64,000 nucleotides of DNA from Eudorina sp. 2006-703-Eu-15 (lineage: Eukaryota > Chlorophyta > Chlorophyceae > Chlamydomonadales > Volvocaceae): the NCBI GenBank assembly GCA_003117195.1, contig BDSI01000061.1:434001-498000 (forward strand). Direction: 5' to 3'. Shown here in pieces: positions 37,112-49,700 of this stretch. How positions within the stretch are numbered: position 1 is the stretch's first letter; every line of letters starts with the position of its first letter. Under the pieces are notes generated by a model, which saw nothing but the letters and a program-made list of their open reading frames with translations, was not told the origin of the DNA and ran no database searches. The position numbers and the translations under genes were made by a program.

Positions 37112-38420
37112 TCACAGCGCCAGCGCCAGCCAGGCGGCCATCAGCGAGAAGCCCCTGCCGGGCGGGGTCACGTCACCCAGCGGAGATATGAGTCATGATG
37201 GCGGCACGGTGGGTGCGTGTCAGTGACATCAACGGATGACATGCGCGTCGTCGGATGCGGGATGTCGTACAAGTAAGCATACATAGGTACGATGCATGAG
37301 GCCCCGAACACGCGGGGAAGCGGGAAGTCGGATGAAGTGTGTTCGTGGTGACGTGTTACGTAACACATTGGGGTTCGGCGGGCTGCCAAAGACGACTTGG
37401 TCAGCGGAGCCGCAGTCACGTGGTTAGGGGCCGGAGATAGAGCCGGGGACGGGGTACCCGTCGCCGCACACCACCTGTCCTGCGTGGCCTCGGCGCGCGG
37501 AGCTACCCGGGTGGACATCTACCCGGGTGGACATCTAGTCGGGTGGATATCTACCCGGGTGGACATCTAGTCGCGTGGACATCTACTACATCTACCGCCG
37601 CCGCGCGCGCGCGACCGCGACCATGCAGGCACACGCCCCCACAGGCATCGGTGTTGCTGCCCCCACAAGGTCAATAGCCATGCACGCCGCGATGTCGATG
37701 AAGCGGTCTCCACGGCCCACCCGATCGGAGCAAATTTGGCCCATTTGCGGTTCTCTGTAAGCGCCAAGGTGTAGCACGACCCGGAGAAGAAGGCGATACC
37801 CGCCAGTGTGAGACCGCCAACCAGCCAGGGCCGCCTGCAGGGTGGATGGAGGTTTAAACTAAGCTTCAGGGTGGATGGAGGTTGCCCAGACATAGTGGCA
37901 TAGTGAACCAAACCTTAATACTAAGGTTCGGTTCACTATGCCACTATGTCTGGGCAAGGGCGTTTGCGGTGCAGGGCATGTGAGGAAGCGGGCGCGCAGA
38001 AAGGAAGCGTGTAGTGGGCGCGAGCGAGGCATCGATGTACGGCGGGCACAACCAAGAACGACTTTGAGGAACAACAGACTATGGCACGCACTTGGCGTTT
38101 GGAGCGATGGCCAAGAGCAGGCTGTGGATAAGATGTAAATTGTTCGCGCGCCTGTAGACCTCGATGAAGTAAGGGTCCTGTCGCCGATACGCCGATGGGC
38201 AGCGGCAGTCATGTTCAGTGAGCGTTTCCTCACATACAAAAATTCACATCCTGACCAGCTCATATAGATCAAAATTAACACAACGATATTACGATAATAC
38301 ACTTCTTACCTCTGGCTTCAACCCATGTGCGCCATAAGCACTGAGGCCAACCGCTGTCGAACCCGAAACAGCCGCGACTCGGAGCCAAAAGTTTCCTGTT
38401 TGAGACGCTGGCATCGGCAT
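37112..38420 (-). CDS. TMEM256/DUF423 family small membrane protein
   Basis: Four short exons, transcription order: 38420-38310, 38177-38092, 37834-37721, 37154-37112; 117 residues, the usual family size. The start is ATGCCGATG, preceded directly by two in-frame TAA codons. Family marks are GLSAYGAHGLKPE (exon 1), RRANNLHLIHSLLLAIAP (exon 2), GIAFFSGSCYTLAL and FAPIGG (exons 3-4), ending with a hydrophobic helix. The layout of conserved GAHGL, H-x3-HSL and FSGS motifs with several membrane segments matches DUF423 (bacterial YgdD, human TMEM256). The molecular function of the family is not well established. All four introns-exon phases agree (0, 2, 2). Intron 2 holds a long hairpin and intron 3 a 16-bp tandem repeat. 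Confidence 0.93.
37503..37582 (+). repeat. 16-bp tandem repeat, five units
   Basis: Five units of CTACCCGGGTGGACAT with alternating CTAGTCGGGTGG variants lie in intron 3 of the TMEM256-like gene. Confidence 0.9.
37883..37956. other. 74-nt near-perfect hairpin inside intron 2
   Basis: Outer arms of 27 nt (37883-37909 with 37930-37956) are exactly complementary. One A/C mismatch follows, then 7 more pairs (37911-37917 with 37922-37928), leaving a 4-nt loop. The stem begins TGCCCAGACATAGTGG on both strands. It could be a small-RNA precursor or a foldback transposon remnant. Just outside, CAGGGTGGATGGAGGTT occurs twice (about 37838-37854 and 37867-37883), the second copy abutting the stem. Confidence 0.9.
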
Positions 38421-40189
38421 TTATTACTTATTCAGGTGCAGATAAGACAGCTGAACGGCAAACAGTCAAGTCTGGCGCTTTCGGAAGGAAACGGCGTCAC
38501 CCAAGCCAGGAGCCCGATGGAATTCAAAAGTGCACTTCTATCAATCATGTCCAACAGGGTCCACCAGAATGTGCCTTGCGTCGATCTGTTTGCTACCTGT
38601 GTGTCTCTTCCGTACAGTGTTGTACTGCCGTGGCTTCCGTGGCACGTCAATCAGATATCAATATGAGCAGCGGCCTGCACGCAGACAATGTGCGCAGAAA
38701 CACCGACCGTTTTGTTTCCAATCAGCCAGACCTGTTGTAATCCCGACGTGGCTGATTGTTGCGATGGACGTTGTGCTGACGTACACTCCCATCATGGGTT
38801 CGTTGTCTCCCCTAACAGCCTGACCGGTTGCCGATGCCGCCGCCGGTCACCGCTCCGCCTAGGCGCTGTACCAAGTAACCGTTAAAAAAGCTTTAAACCA
38901 CAGTTATTGAATGTTTGTATCATTGTTGAAACGTAGCGACCAGCAAAGCTGTACATAGGGCCCAATGGCCCCCTTCAGAACTCGAACCTCGAAGGAGGGC
39001 GGTGTTTCTAGTCATGTTCTGGACCCTGGTTCCTCCTGGTCCTGGGGGTCCAACAGGTCCACAGAGCTGTGTGCGTCTTTGTGGGGACCCAATGCCTCAC
39101 CTCTCCTGACCTCTCCACATACAGCACCCACCACCACAGCACTGCGCACCGCTCCGCCCGCACGCGCCCTCAGCGGGGCGGGGCCGGGTCGGGCAGCTGC
39201 ATCAGCTAGCTAGTGCCAGGCAACGACGCCGTGAACCCCGGGGCACCGGCATTTGGCACTGGACAAAGCACACCAGGTCAGCCTCATGGGAAAATCGGCG
39301 GGAAGGGCGCATTAGCACCGTAAGTGGGCCCGAAGGGATCATGGGCCGCACGAAAGCAGTCACCAAGCAAGACCGCCGCCCGCACGAGCCGCGGCGGAAG
39401 CCCCCCGCCCTCAACAGAAGTCCCCCTCCACGCTACTGCTAAACAGGCAGAGATCCGCGCACTCTGTCAGCAGTCATTGTCAGCAGGGCTACGGCCAGGC
39501 TGCTCGCCGCACAGTGGCCGGGCACCACGTGTATGTACGACGATGTACGGCGGTCGATCGATCGGGGCCGTTGCTTGCGAGGGGGTCTCGAGACCGGGCA
39601 GCCGCCGCGCATCCATCAGACGGGCAGCAACTACGCGACCTCAACGCCGCGCGCGGTACATATACCGCGTACCGTAGCAGGTTCGTCGCAGGTGCAGTAG
39701 CCTCCCCCCGGGGGGAAGACAGTGGTGCTCCATCCTCAGTCCAACACAGCAATCGATCGCAACGCGCGGCGCCGCCCCCGGCCGGTGGCGCCGCCCCCGA
39801 GGCCCGGGCTCGGAGTCACGCTGGCTGGCTAGTTCACGAGTTCAGAACTTCAGCACAATAATACACCACAGCAGCAGCCGCTTCTTCAAGCCACGGGATC
39901 GTCATCAGCGACCATCAGCAGCCATCAGGGGAGGCAGATCGGCCGCCCCCTGAGCCACCCTGCTGACGTGGCGCTGACGTGGCCTGCTGAAGGTGGTGGT
40001 GGTTCAGGAGGACTCCGGCCACAGCAGCTCGACATTGCAGTATCCGCATTCCATGCTTCATTCCGGGAAACGCAGCCGTCGCCGTAGCGAGCGGGCACGC
40101 GTTAGACAGCTCCGATGTACGCCCTCTTCAGACAGCTACGGTAACCTGACATGATTCATTTCTTCGACAGTTCTCACCCGAGACGAATA

Positions 40190-40215
40190 TGCCCCTCCAG
40201 CAATGTGGAGGGGCA
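40190..40215. other. Short perfect hairpin
   Basis: TGCCCCTCCA and TGGAGGGGCA are perfect 10-bp arms around a 6-nt loop. It lies in apparently non-coding DNA. No role is assigned. Confidence 0.6.
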
Positions 40216-40522
40216 CATGTCCTGAGACGGTCCGAGTCGGGCATACAGACGGACGGACGGACAGTGTCACCGACGGGCATCACGCAGCAACGATACGGTA
40301 TCACGACCACGTGACCGCCCTGGACACCTCCTCCGCCCTCCAACCCCCCACACACATGCGCCCGGAGCGGCACGCAGTGCTTGCTTGCGACATCAATTTG
40401 CCATCAACTTGCCCCATCGGCAGCTCATGCCAAGCATTATTGCTCGTCCATCGTGGGTGTGGGTGTGCTTTGATGATGAGTGTACATGACTGCTCCGAGA
40501 CCAGGAGGATGGTCGGTCAGCT

Positions 40523-40543
40523 CAGACAGACAGACAGACAGAC
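40523..40543 (+). repeat. (GACA)n microsatellite
   Basis: About five tandem GACA units. Confidence 0.9.
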
Positions 40544-42286
40544 GTGCGTGGGCAGGTGCTGCCGTGCAGCAGTTGCCGTTTCGTGGTTGCCGATTCCGCT
40601 CCGGCGGCACCGCCCCGGCAGCGCATGTGGTATAACAAGAGGAGGCAGGCCCAGGATGCGGGAAGTCGTGCGAAACATGACGCGTTGAAAAGGATGTACG
40701 ACAAAAAGATGTAAGACATTCGACAATGTGACCATCGAGAACATTCAAAAACATCGACAAGCGCGTAGACGACCATGCACGCCTTCCTTGCTTCATGCGT
40801 CGTCGCATATGCACAGTGTGGACGCTTTCACGCAATCATCTCACAGATACGATTAGAGGGCGTCCGGCCGGTTGGAGGGTCCGTTACGATGACTCACCTG
40901 CTTCTTCCCCTCGGGTTCTCCCTAGGAGCCCGCCGCCCTCCTGCCCGCTCGGGCCCCCCAATGCGCGATAGCGGCCCAAGGACTGGGCAGCTTTCAAGGC
41001 GTGGCGTGAAGGAATTGGTCATCATGCAACGGAGCCCAGCGGCACACGCGCGAGGCTGCCGCCGTACAGCCATACACACCAAACACGCCAACACCATCCA
41101 TTCGCGAAATACCAGCAGTCACACCAACACCATGATTCGCGAATCGATCCCTACGGTGCTTCCCGCCCTGCCTTTATTACCTTACCTTGTGAACATATCC
41201 CAATGTTGTGCGATCGATGACCCCTCCCACGAACCCCAGGAACCTCATTCATTTGCACGCTTCCGCACCGCTTGCTTGCCCGCCTCGCCGACATGCATGA
41301 GACATGAGACATCCATCCATGTCGCATGGATGCGGTGCGCATGCACCCGGCGGTCTCCCCGCACACAGTCACCCGACGCACCGCCGCGGCCAGCAGCATG
41401 GCGGAGATGAAACGGCGGACAGCACACGCCGGCGCGTGCGACAGACGCCCATGGCGCGAATGGGGATCAGAATGAATTGGATGACAACGCAACCCCGGGA
41501 GCCCCAGCAGCTCTCTGAATACAGCACATAAAACACAACGGTACGTTCTACGGCATGTACGGCACATAAATACGGTAACTCCACTGTGGCGCGATTCAAC
41601 CTATGGCGCGTTGCCCCCGTCGCGGCCGGCGGCCGCCCCTCTCAACCCTTACCCCAGCGCCTCCACCGGCCGCCCTCCTCCTCCTCCTCCATCTTGCCCC
41701 GGTGAGGGCCAACCGACGCGGCACCGCTTGCGCGCGCCCCCAACAACGTGTTTACCTCCCCCCAACCCCGTGCTGTGCACACGTGCTTATTGGTCCGCAT
41801 ACGAAGGTTGTCTTGACAACTAAACCCTCCCCCCGAGAGTCCGAATCGGCTCCGCGTTGCTTGTAGCTCTCCCCTACTCTCCCATCCTCCCGACGCTCCA
41901 TCCAGCATCCTCGGGCCGCCAACACCCGCCAGGCCATACACCCGCGCTCGCACCTCCGCCTGCCAGCGGTGCCGGGGCACTCACACGGCGGGCGGCCCCG
42001 CAGCAGAAGGGGGCTTCCCGGCGAGCTCCCTTCACGCCACGTTCCCTTCCATTTCACCAAGGACGGTCCGGTCGGCGGGCAGGAGTTGAGGCGACGAGGG
42101 TGTCGTCCAGGTCATCATCGCCGGGTGCCGCCCCCAGACGCGCAACGCCTTAAAACGCCTCTCTCAGGCTCAGTAAGCGTCTGCTGCTGCGCTCACGACC
42201 CCGTTCGTTGCAGGCAATCAAGGACCCCATTGCCTGGGGCCCTGCCCTCTACAGCGAGGGATTGCCTTTCCTGGGCCGCTCTCCCT

Positions 42287-44811
42287 CTACAGCGAGGGCT
42301 TGCGCCGGGTGCTCTCGTCGCGCTCGTAGCTGCTGGCGGCGCTCCCGCCGGCGGCGGTCGCGGCGGCGGCCACCGCGGCCATGAAGACCCCCTGCGGCTG
42401 GCCCTGGCCCTGAGCCTGCCCTTGCGGGTTGGAGGACACGCCGGCCAGCCCCTTGCGGAACCTCGCCAGGGCGGCCTTCATCACCGCCCGGGCCTCCGAG
42501 ATGTGGACCTTGAGGCGGGCACGTGTCCAGGTCGCCACCTGTTCATCACCGTATGCCGCACCGAGCGGTTGGCAGAGCAGTTGAGTTAACGGTGCACATA
42601 CATATATAACGAAATTACCTACAACGGTATTATATATAACGGGAAGCAGATTCGAATTTAAAGTTTTGGTGATTGTGATACAGACCGTCAGCAGGGCTGT
42701 GGTAGCAAGAGGGCGAAAACCGGTGGCTGCGGTGCCGTGCGGGTCGGCTTCGGTCGGGCTGCTGTTGTTGTTGTGGAAGAGCTGCTCTGCACGAGCGGTT
42801 GGGTGCACCGACTCACCCAGGCTGCCACGACCGCCACGAACACCGTGCCGGCGACGCAGATGCAGGCCGAGGCGATGGCGGTGCCCCTCGTGTAGTTGAA
42901 GAAGGCGCCCACTATGATAGAGCCGATGATGACCAGGATGGAGAAGCCGAAGATGGCGGTCAGCACCAGGAAGAGGTACTGGTAGCGGTTGATGAAGACC
43001 TCGAGGTCGTCGTCCTGGAGGTGAGGCGAGGTGCCAGGTGCGAGGGGAGAGGGAACGGACAGAGAAGGACGGAGCCATGCGTGGGTCAGTGCCCACGCAC
43101 GCGCGATCAATGGGCCGGGGATCGACATCGGGGACCCGAGCAGCGAACCGCGATTGCCGTCGTCAGCGCTCAGCGTACGGCCCCTGAGGACCGTCATTAG
43201 CGTACGGCCCCTGAGGACCGGGAAGTGGGTCGGGTGGCTCGCGTGATGGGCAGCAGGTATGAAGGCCGGTTTGAGGAAATGAGGAGCGAGGTGGGGCCGT
43301 TGGACAGGGAGTACGTTTGCGGGGCTGCATCGGGCAGGTTGGTTGCGCGGTTGTTCTTCCAGGGCCATCACGTGGTAGGTCGAGCGTGTCACGGAATCTT
43401 GTCATGTGGATGGATGGGCGACATGCGCGACTGGGCCATGAGCTGCAGAAGCGCTCCTGGGGCGCACGGGCGGGTAGGCGCCCAGCTAGGAGGCCGCAGC
43501 GTCGAACGCGCGCGCGGTGTCATGTACGAACGCTGAGGAGCACGGCATGCGTTACATGCATTCGTACACCGTACCGTACCGTCACGACCAGGTCCACCTC
43601 AGCCAGCAGCACGACGGAGATGATGACGACCATGAAGGACAGGATGAGGCTCAGCGTGTTGAGCAGCACTGGGGCGGCGAGGCAGGGAGGGTATAGGACA
43701 TTGGTGACACATTCAAACTGCGCTGCTGCCAGAGCATAAGTCCGGTTAAGAGGCAGGGAGGGGCTCAGGGTGAGGCAGCGTGGCGGGCCACATGTATGGC
43801 GGGGGGTTCATGAAAGAGAGCGAGAAAGGCAGCCGCGCGGCAGTGCGGAGGGTGGGCTGTCTGAGCCTTCAAGTCGCTGGGTGGCTGCTCTGTGGAGCGG
43901 CAGCTGCGAACCGCACGCACGCGGTTCGTTGCCATGCGGTTGGTTTGCTTGCGTCGGGCTGCCCTAGCTACGGGCAAGTTGCTGCTTCACCGCCGGGCGC
44001 TGCTGTGCCGCTTCATTTTCATGTGCCAACGGCCGTTCGCCGCTCGTGGCCGAGGCGCCGAGCTCAAGGACGGAGGCCGCGCCGCTGGGCGGTGCGGACA
44101 TGGCTGCACCGCAACCGAGCGCAGCCCTTCCCATCCATCCACCCATCGCAGGGTTTCTCCCTAAGGGGTGCGGCGCCGTTTACACGCACGCGCGGTTATA
44201 ATGCGGCATTTTTACCGTAAGTTATGAAGAGGACGTCGTCCACAGTCCCCGGACCGGAAGTGGTGTTGTGTCTCGTTATGGCGGGCGTGATGACGGCCGG
44301 GTAGGTCAGGGCTGCACGGCACCAACATACAGACAGGGTATGTAGGCACCTTGGAGGGCGGGCTTGTAGCCACCTTGGTAACGCTTGCATTATGAGGGAG
44401 GGCGCCCGCGAACGAGGTCGCAGGGACCGGGTTCGTCCGTTTGGGTGGACAAGACAGGCGCGGAGGGGTCAGTAACACAGACGTGGCGAGTAGGTCGCTA
44501 AGAACCGAACCACACCTGCAACAGTACGTACGGCTGTAAACAAAACATGTATGGCATCGCACGGGCAATCGCGCGATGGCGGACGAACAGTCAAACGGGA
44601 CCTGGGCAATATTTGTCGCCTGTTCCGGGCAAGTTACAGTACCTGCCATAAGTGCGGAGACGACGCCGAGCGTCGTCCAGTAACTTTTGAGTCGCTCCTT
44701 TGTAACTTGCACGCCAGTCTTCTCGGCAATGATTGTCCATTGGGTCAGTCGTTTCTGCGGTGGTCCACCGGGTTGGTCGTCCGGGGATGTCCCAAGCCCT
44801 GTGGCGGGCAT
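42287..44811 (-). CDS. Multi-pass membrane protein of unknown function
   Basis: Four exons, transcription order: 44811-44643, 43668-43580, 43014-42817, 42538-42287; 235 residues with consistent phases. The chosen start is ATG at 44811 (MPATGLGTSPDD); an in-frame ATG at 44943 would add 44 residues. A hydrophilic N-terminus with KTGVQVTKERLKSYW leads to a long hydrophobic segment (about 46-78), a short DDDLE loop, a NRYQYLFLVL segment through a second hydrophobic stretch (about 97-125), and a third (about 131-152). Then come an amphipathic basic helix (about 160-180) and a Gln/Gly/Ala-rich tail ending RRKPSL. Donors include GTGAGT after exon 3. I do not recognise the family. It sits head-to-head with the terminal nucleotidyltransferase gene, 1.9 kb apart. 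Confidence 0.78.
43172..43220 (+). repeat. Two 22-bp direct repeats
   Basis: AGCGTACGGCCCCTGAGGAC occurs twice with a 5-bp spacer in intron 2 of the membrane-protein gene. Confidence 0.9.
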
Positions 44812-45787
44812 GGGCACTATCAAAGATCGATATATTGAAAATTTTATGTGAAGGCTTGCCCGCCACAAGCACGGACCTGAGTCTGTGGGGAGGGGGTGCA
44901 CCTTTCGCAACTCCACTTGGCCTTTAGGAAGCAAACCGGACATTGTGTGCCCAACTTACGCGCAACGTAAATCTAGTAGGTTAAGATAATGCAAAGGCCA
45001 AGGAACGCTGGCAAGTCGCGCAGCGACTCAGACCCTGAAAGTCTTGTAAGACCTTGCAGGTTTGTCAAGATGAAAGCTGTTACACGCCTCTTTCGGCTGA
45101 ACTGAATTGCATGAGGAGTTGTAGTTGCGTGCGAAAGCCAACGGTGCCGGTCGGTACCGTACGTACTATTGGCAAAGTCAGAAGTTCCAGTTGAGGACCG
45201 CAGAACGTTCCGACCAGGACAATTACCATCTGGAAAAAATAACCTCACATATCAACAACATAACGGAGGTAATGCTGTCTGTTCTACGGACTTCCGGACC
45301 GGGCGCTTTCCGTAGGCCCGCGTCTGCAGGAGTGCGCCCCGAGGGCGGGGCGGGATCACCATCAACCCTCGCTCTCGTACGATAACATTGGGTTTGACAG
45401 AAGTTGTGGCCACTATTGATGAAGCAGAACACATTCCTTGAAGGCCAGCTCATGATCAGGCCAGCTGGCTGCCTACCGTACAGGGTACACCTACGCCCAT
45501 TGAGGCTTCAGACTTGAGATCACCACCAGCCACGTGTTGCATCCCAGGACCAAACTGAATGCGACAAATTTATGTCACGTCATGTTGCAGCGGACCCCGG
45601 AAGGAGCCCGGGCCTTGGGATACGCAGGCGGGTGTTCCTGCTGGCTGACTTGCGTCTCCGGATGCGAGCTAGCCGCCCTGAGCCTTTGGGCACCACATCA
45701 AAGCCAGCCAGACAGTCAACGCCACAGCACCAGTACCACAGCAAAGCCAGCCAGCCCGCCAACGCCACAGCACTAGCACCACAGCAA

Positions 45788-45821
<34 letters not shown>

Positions 45822-46723
45822 TTTGTCAGCAGGCACAGTCAGTCTGGAGTTGCAGTCCGTCCGCACCCTAGGCATACATATTTCCGCGTTCTTTCACGTG
45901 GCTGGACTGGCTGTACGTTTGTCATACCCGCAATGTACGGATCAGGCAAGCTGCAGTACATGTGGGTGCCCGCTCACCGCTGGCCGCCGTGTCGTCCGTC
46001 ACGCCTTCGTCGTGGGCTCCGACATACAGGGAGGTCCGCACCGGCTTGTATGTAGGAGAGACGAGGTCTGCACCGCGAGGGGCGACGTAGGCGACGGTCC
46101 AGCTGCATCCTTGACCGCAGAGGCCAGAAGGATTTTGTTAGCTTGTAACAAGCTTGCTTGTCTTATGACCGCGGGTACGACCAGTAACGGGGGCTGTGCA
46201 ACACGCCTACCGCAGTCTCGGATTTGGATGCTGGCGCGTTTGCTCTTCTCCTCCTCGCTCCCCATTCCCGTCGTGTGAAGGTGTGATGCGGTGCTGTCGT
46301 GTGTTCAGGTGGGCCGCCGGGCGAGTCGCCCCAGTCGCAGACGCAAAGCAAGGGCGCGTATGCGAGGGAACTGCCTGCACGGACAGTGTGCAGCTGGACG
46401 CACTTGGCCCCGCACCGGAAAAGGCGTAAGGCGGTGCGTGGATGGTGGCCAAGCGCTGAGCGAGGGGGAAAAGAGAAGTTCGAGATTCTGGGTTCTGAAG
46501 CGATCGTGCTTGAAGGGTTACGGCACTGTCTTACTGCGCGTTGCCGTACACCCGTGTATGATTTGGCAACAATCGACTGCCAATTTCATGGGAAATCCAT
46601 CGAAGATGATGTGGGTCTGGGGTAAGACTTCAAGACATTTCCTCAACTAACTCTAATTCATCCGACTCCAGTTCCTCGGGTTGTGTGGCTACGGACATGA
46701 TTGCGGCATCGGCATAAGGAGAA
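44812..46723. other. Intergenic region between two divergent genes
   Basis: No supported exon. It contains a (CAGC)n microsatellite at 45789-45821 within a wider CAGC/CCACAG-rich stretch. A GTTGCAGCGGACCCCGG word near 45583 resembles the end of the dispersed repeat family. The TUTase 5' UTR ends with an in-frame TAA at 46715-46717. Confidence 0.5.
45789..45821 (+). repeat. (CAGC)n microsatellite
   Basis: About eight tandem CAGC units within a region of related words. Confidence 0.9.
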
Positions 46724-49700
46724 ATGTCTTACTTCATTGATAGCATCTTTGATCAATGGAAGATACGGGGCGACATCCTTCTTGGCGCCAAAAAGCCCCT
46801 TGAGGAGAGCTGCGCTGTGCTGGCTCAGGTGACAAACTCTTTAACGTTTGCGCAATGTTGTGGCAACAGGCATCGGCCGTTTCACCCGATGTACCCTGTG
46901 TAAACTGTCTGGTGCATCCCAACGCAAATTGTTACCGACGGCTCACTTCATCAAATCTTTTGAACGAACCATACGGGCAAGAGACAACCGAGGGCAAATT
47001 CGGTAGCCTTCATCGGTCTCGCTTCACAGCAACCTTCTCGGGTCTTCCAACCCACGCCCGATCCATCATCCCGACTCCAGTCCCGCAACCTGGCGACGCG
47101 TGGCCTCCACACGGCACCCCTCAAAGTCTCTTCCCCCCCCCTTTCCCTCCCGATGGCCCTCACACACTGGACGGCGCGTGGTCTTGACCCGCGCCATGAC
47201 CTCACGCCCCCGCAGAGCCTGCAGCCCACAGTCGCGGACCACGCTGTTCGGCAGGCCGCTGTCGATCGCCTGAACGAGGTCCTGCCCCAGATCTTCCCTG
47301 AGCCTTCGGATGTGCGCGTCCTGCCGTTCGGGTCCTTCCGGAGCTCCTGCTTCGGACGCGACTCGGACCTCGACCTCGCGATCACCGGCACGGTGGAGAA
47401 GAAGTTGGTGGGCCTGTTCCCCCCGGGCGATACGCCTAAGGCGCTGGTGGGTTTCGGCGCCGCCGTCAGTTGATCGTTTGCAGTTGGCGGTTAAAGCCTG
47501 GCGGTCATGGGAGGAAAGACTTCGCCGGGTTGTCCGCCGCCCGTGTTCCGTATCCGGAGGGGCCCCGATGGGGAGGCTGTACTAGTCACGCATGGACGGG
47601 GAATGGTAACCGAGCCATGAAGCACCGGGTAGTGCGTGCCGTGTAGTCGGACGTATCCGCGACGAGTCGGGGCGGGGACAGCAAGTAGACAACCTAGGTA
47701 GGGGGAACGCATCAGGTAGGGGGGAACGCGCGCGCCTCCGGCACTGGTTCCTCCCAACGCCGGGGCGCTGCGGGCCTGCGTGCTGGACACCTTTCAGACA
47801 GCTCAGCGCAGAGGACCGGACGCTCTTCCTGGCGCGGACGTGGCTGCGTTCGAAAGGCCGCATCACATCGGATCCGGCCGTTGCTGTCCGAACGCTGCTA
47901 TCGCCCTCTCACGTCTCTCTCTCTCTCTCCCACAAGGTCGCACCGTCTTCGGCCCTCAAGTGGATGTCTTGCTTTGAAAATCAATCAGTCGGCGCAAATG
48001 TATGCCCCACCACTTCGCGCTGCCCTCCCTTCCCCTTTGCAGCGCAGTTTGACTATGTCCACCAATGGCCTACACTCCCCCCTCCTTTCCAAACGCAGAC
48101 CGGCCTCTCGAATACGCGCTGTGCGGATGTGCTCCGGCACCTGGCGGACCGGCTGACGGACCTGGGTCTGACCCAGGGGTCGGTGACGCGGGTGCTGGGC
48201 GACTACCGCTACGTGCCGCGCGTCCCCGTCATCAAGTGAGTTCGGGGAGGGGAGAGGAGGTTGTCCGGGTCCCGCTCTGCACCGCGCGCCGTCCGCGCCC
48301 CCACGCCCCACGCCCTGCGTCCGTCCCCGCGCGCCCCACGCCCGCGCCCTGGGGTGTCGCCGAGCTGGGTGTGCCTGGGCTGTTTCTTCTTTACCCCCGC
48401 CCCGCACCGCGTCCCCACAGGTTTAAGGAGGCTGCCACGGGCATCTCCTGTGACGTGTCCGTCAACACCAACTTCAGTGACTTTAAGAGCGCCTTCATGG
48501 AACTGCTACACCGCCACCAGCCCCTGCTGGCCCCCCTCGTGCAGCTGGTAAGGTCAGCGTGGCTGCAAACGGGGGGATGAGGCGCGGCAGCCTTCGGCTG
48601 TGCGGCGCCGGTGCCTTCCCGTGATTCGCCGTTACGATTGCACATCGCAACCCACGCCCAGTGCGCCCAGCACGCCTCGGATGTGCCCCTGTCAAGACCA
48701 GTCGGAACACTTCACTTCATTTGAACGGCCAATCGGTCGAAGCGACGGCAGGCGATGTGTGCAAAGGGCAGGGAAGTATTCTTGTCGCGCCGCTGCTTCG
48801 AGCTGCAGTCTCCCCTTCGCAGCAATGCTCCACTCGACCCTCCTGTGGGATGCTTGAGCTGCAGTCGAACCCTCTCAGTCCCCGTAGACCCGCCCGCACG
48901 TCCCCGCACGTCCCCGCACGTCCCCGCACGTCCTCGCGCGGGTCCGCACGTCCTCGCGCGGGTCCGTGCGAGCCCGCGTCCGGCTTGCGGCGTCCGGCTC
49001 GCCGCGTGCTTCCGCCTGAATCCGCGCCGAAACCACCAGGCGGCGCTGTTTGAATCCGCACCGAAACCACTAAGCCACCAGGCGGCGCTGTCTGAATCCG
49101 CACCGTAACCACCAGGCGGCGCTTTTTAAATCCGCACCGAAACCACCAGGCGGCGCTGTTTGAATCTGCACGGACACGACCCGGCGCGACCCTCGACGGC
49201 CCCGTCCTTCCTCCCATCGCTTTGTCTCTCCCACGTGTGGTTGCGGCCCCTCGCAGGTCAAGACCTGGGCCCGGCATCACCGCATCAACAGCGCCCCCGA
49301 TCACACGTTCAACAGCTGGACCCTGGAGCTGTTGGCCGTCTGGTGCTGCCAGACCTTCCCGCGGCGCCGCGCGGGCGACCCGCCGCTCATCCCGCCGCTG
49401 TGGCAGGTCGCGACCAATAGGGACCCCTCGTGGCAGACCTGCGGTGGAAAGCGCCCCCTGCAGGTGTGGCCACGCTGCACGCTGCTCTATCGGGCGCGGG
49501 GGGCTTGGGTCGGCCACGCGTCCGTGACACGCCGGGAATAGAAGCCGGGGAGGGGGAGGGGCCGGGTGAGCATGGATGGGAAGGGCCGTGTTTGGGTTTT
49601 GGGTATTGACACGGCGGCGGATTCCTGACGGACCCCACCGCGGACGGTGCAGGGGTTTGGCCTCACCCGCGAGAAGTTGGAGGAGACACTGCGGCAAGTG

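Larger units (their letters stand above)
38421..42286. other. Long region without a supported gene
   Basis: This 3.9-kb stretch includes the TMEM256 gene promoter and the 3' UTR of the membrane-protein gene. Some exon-like pieces occur (for example a Pro-rich end with stop at about 38875-38878 and a GTGAGT donor on the minus strand near 40892), but I could not join them in phase. It contains a GACA microsatellite (40523-40543) and a short hairpin (40190-40215). Confidence 0.5.

Noticed and set aside
40894..41097. Minus-strand frame ending at a good GTGAGT donor
   Set aside because: No in-phase downstream exon could be found and the peptide is low-complexity; left as unplaced.
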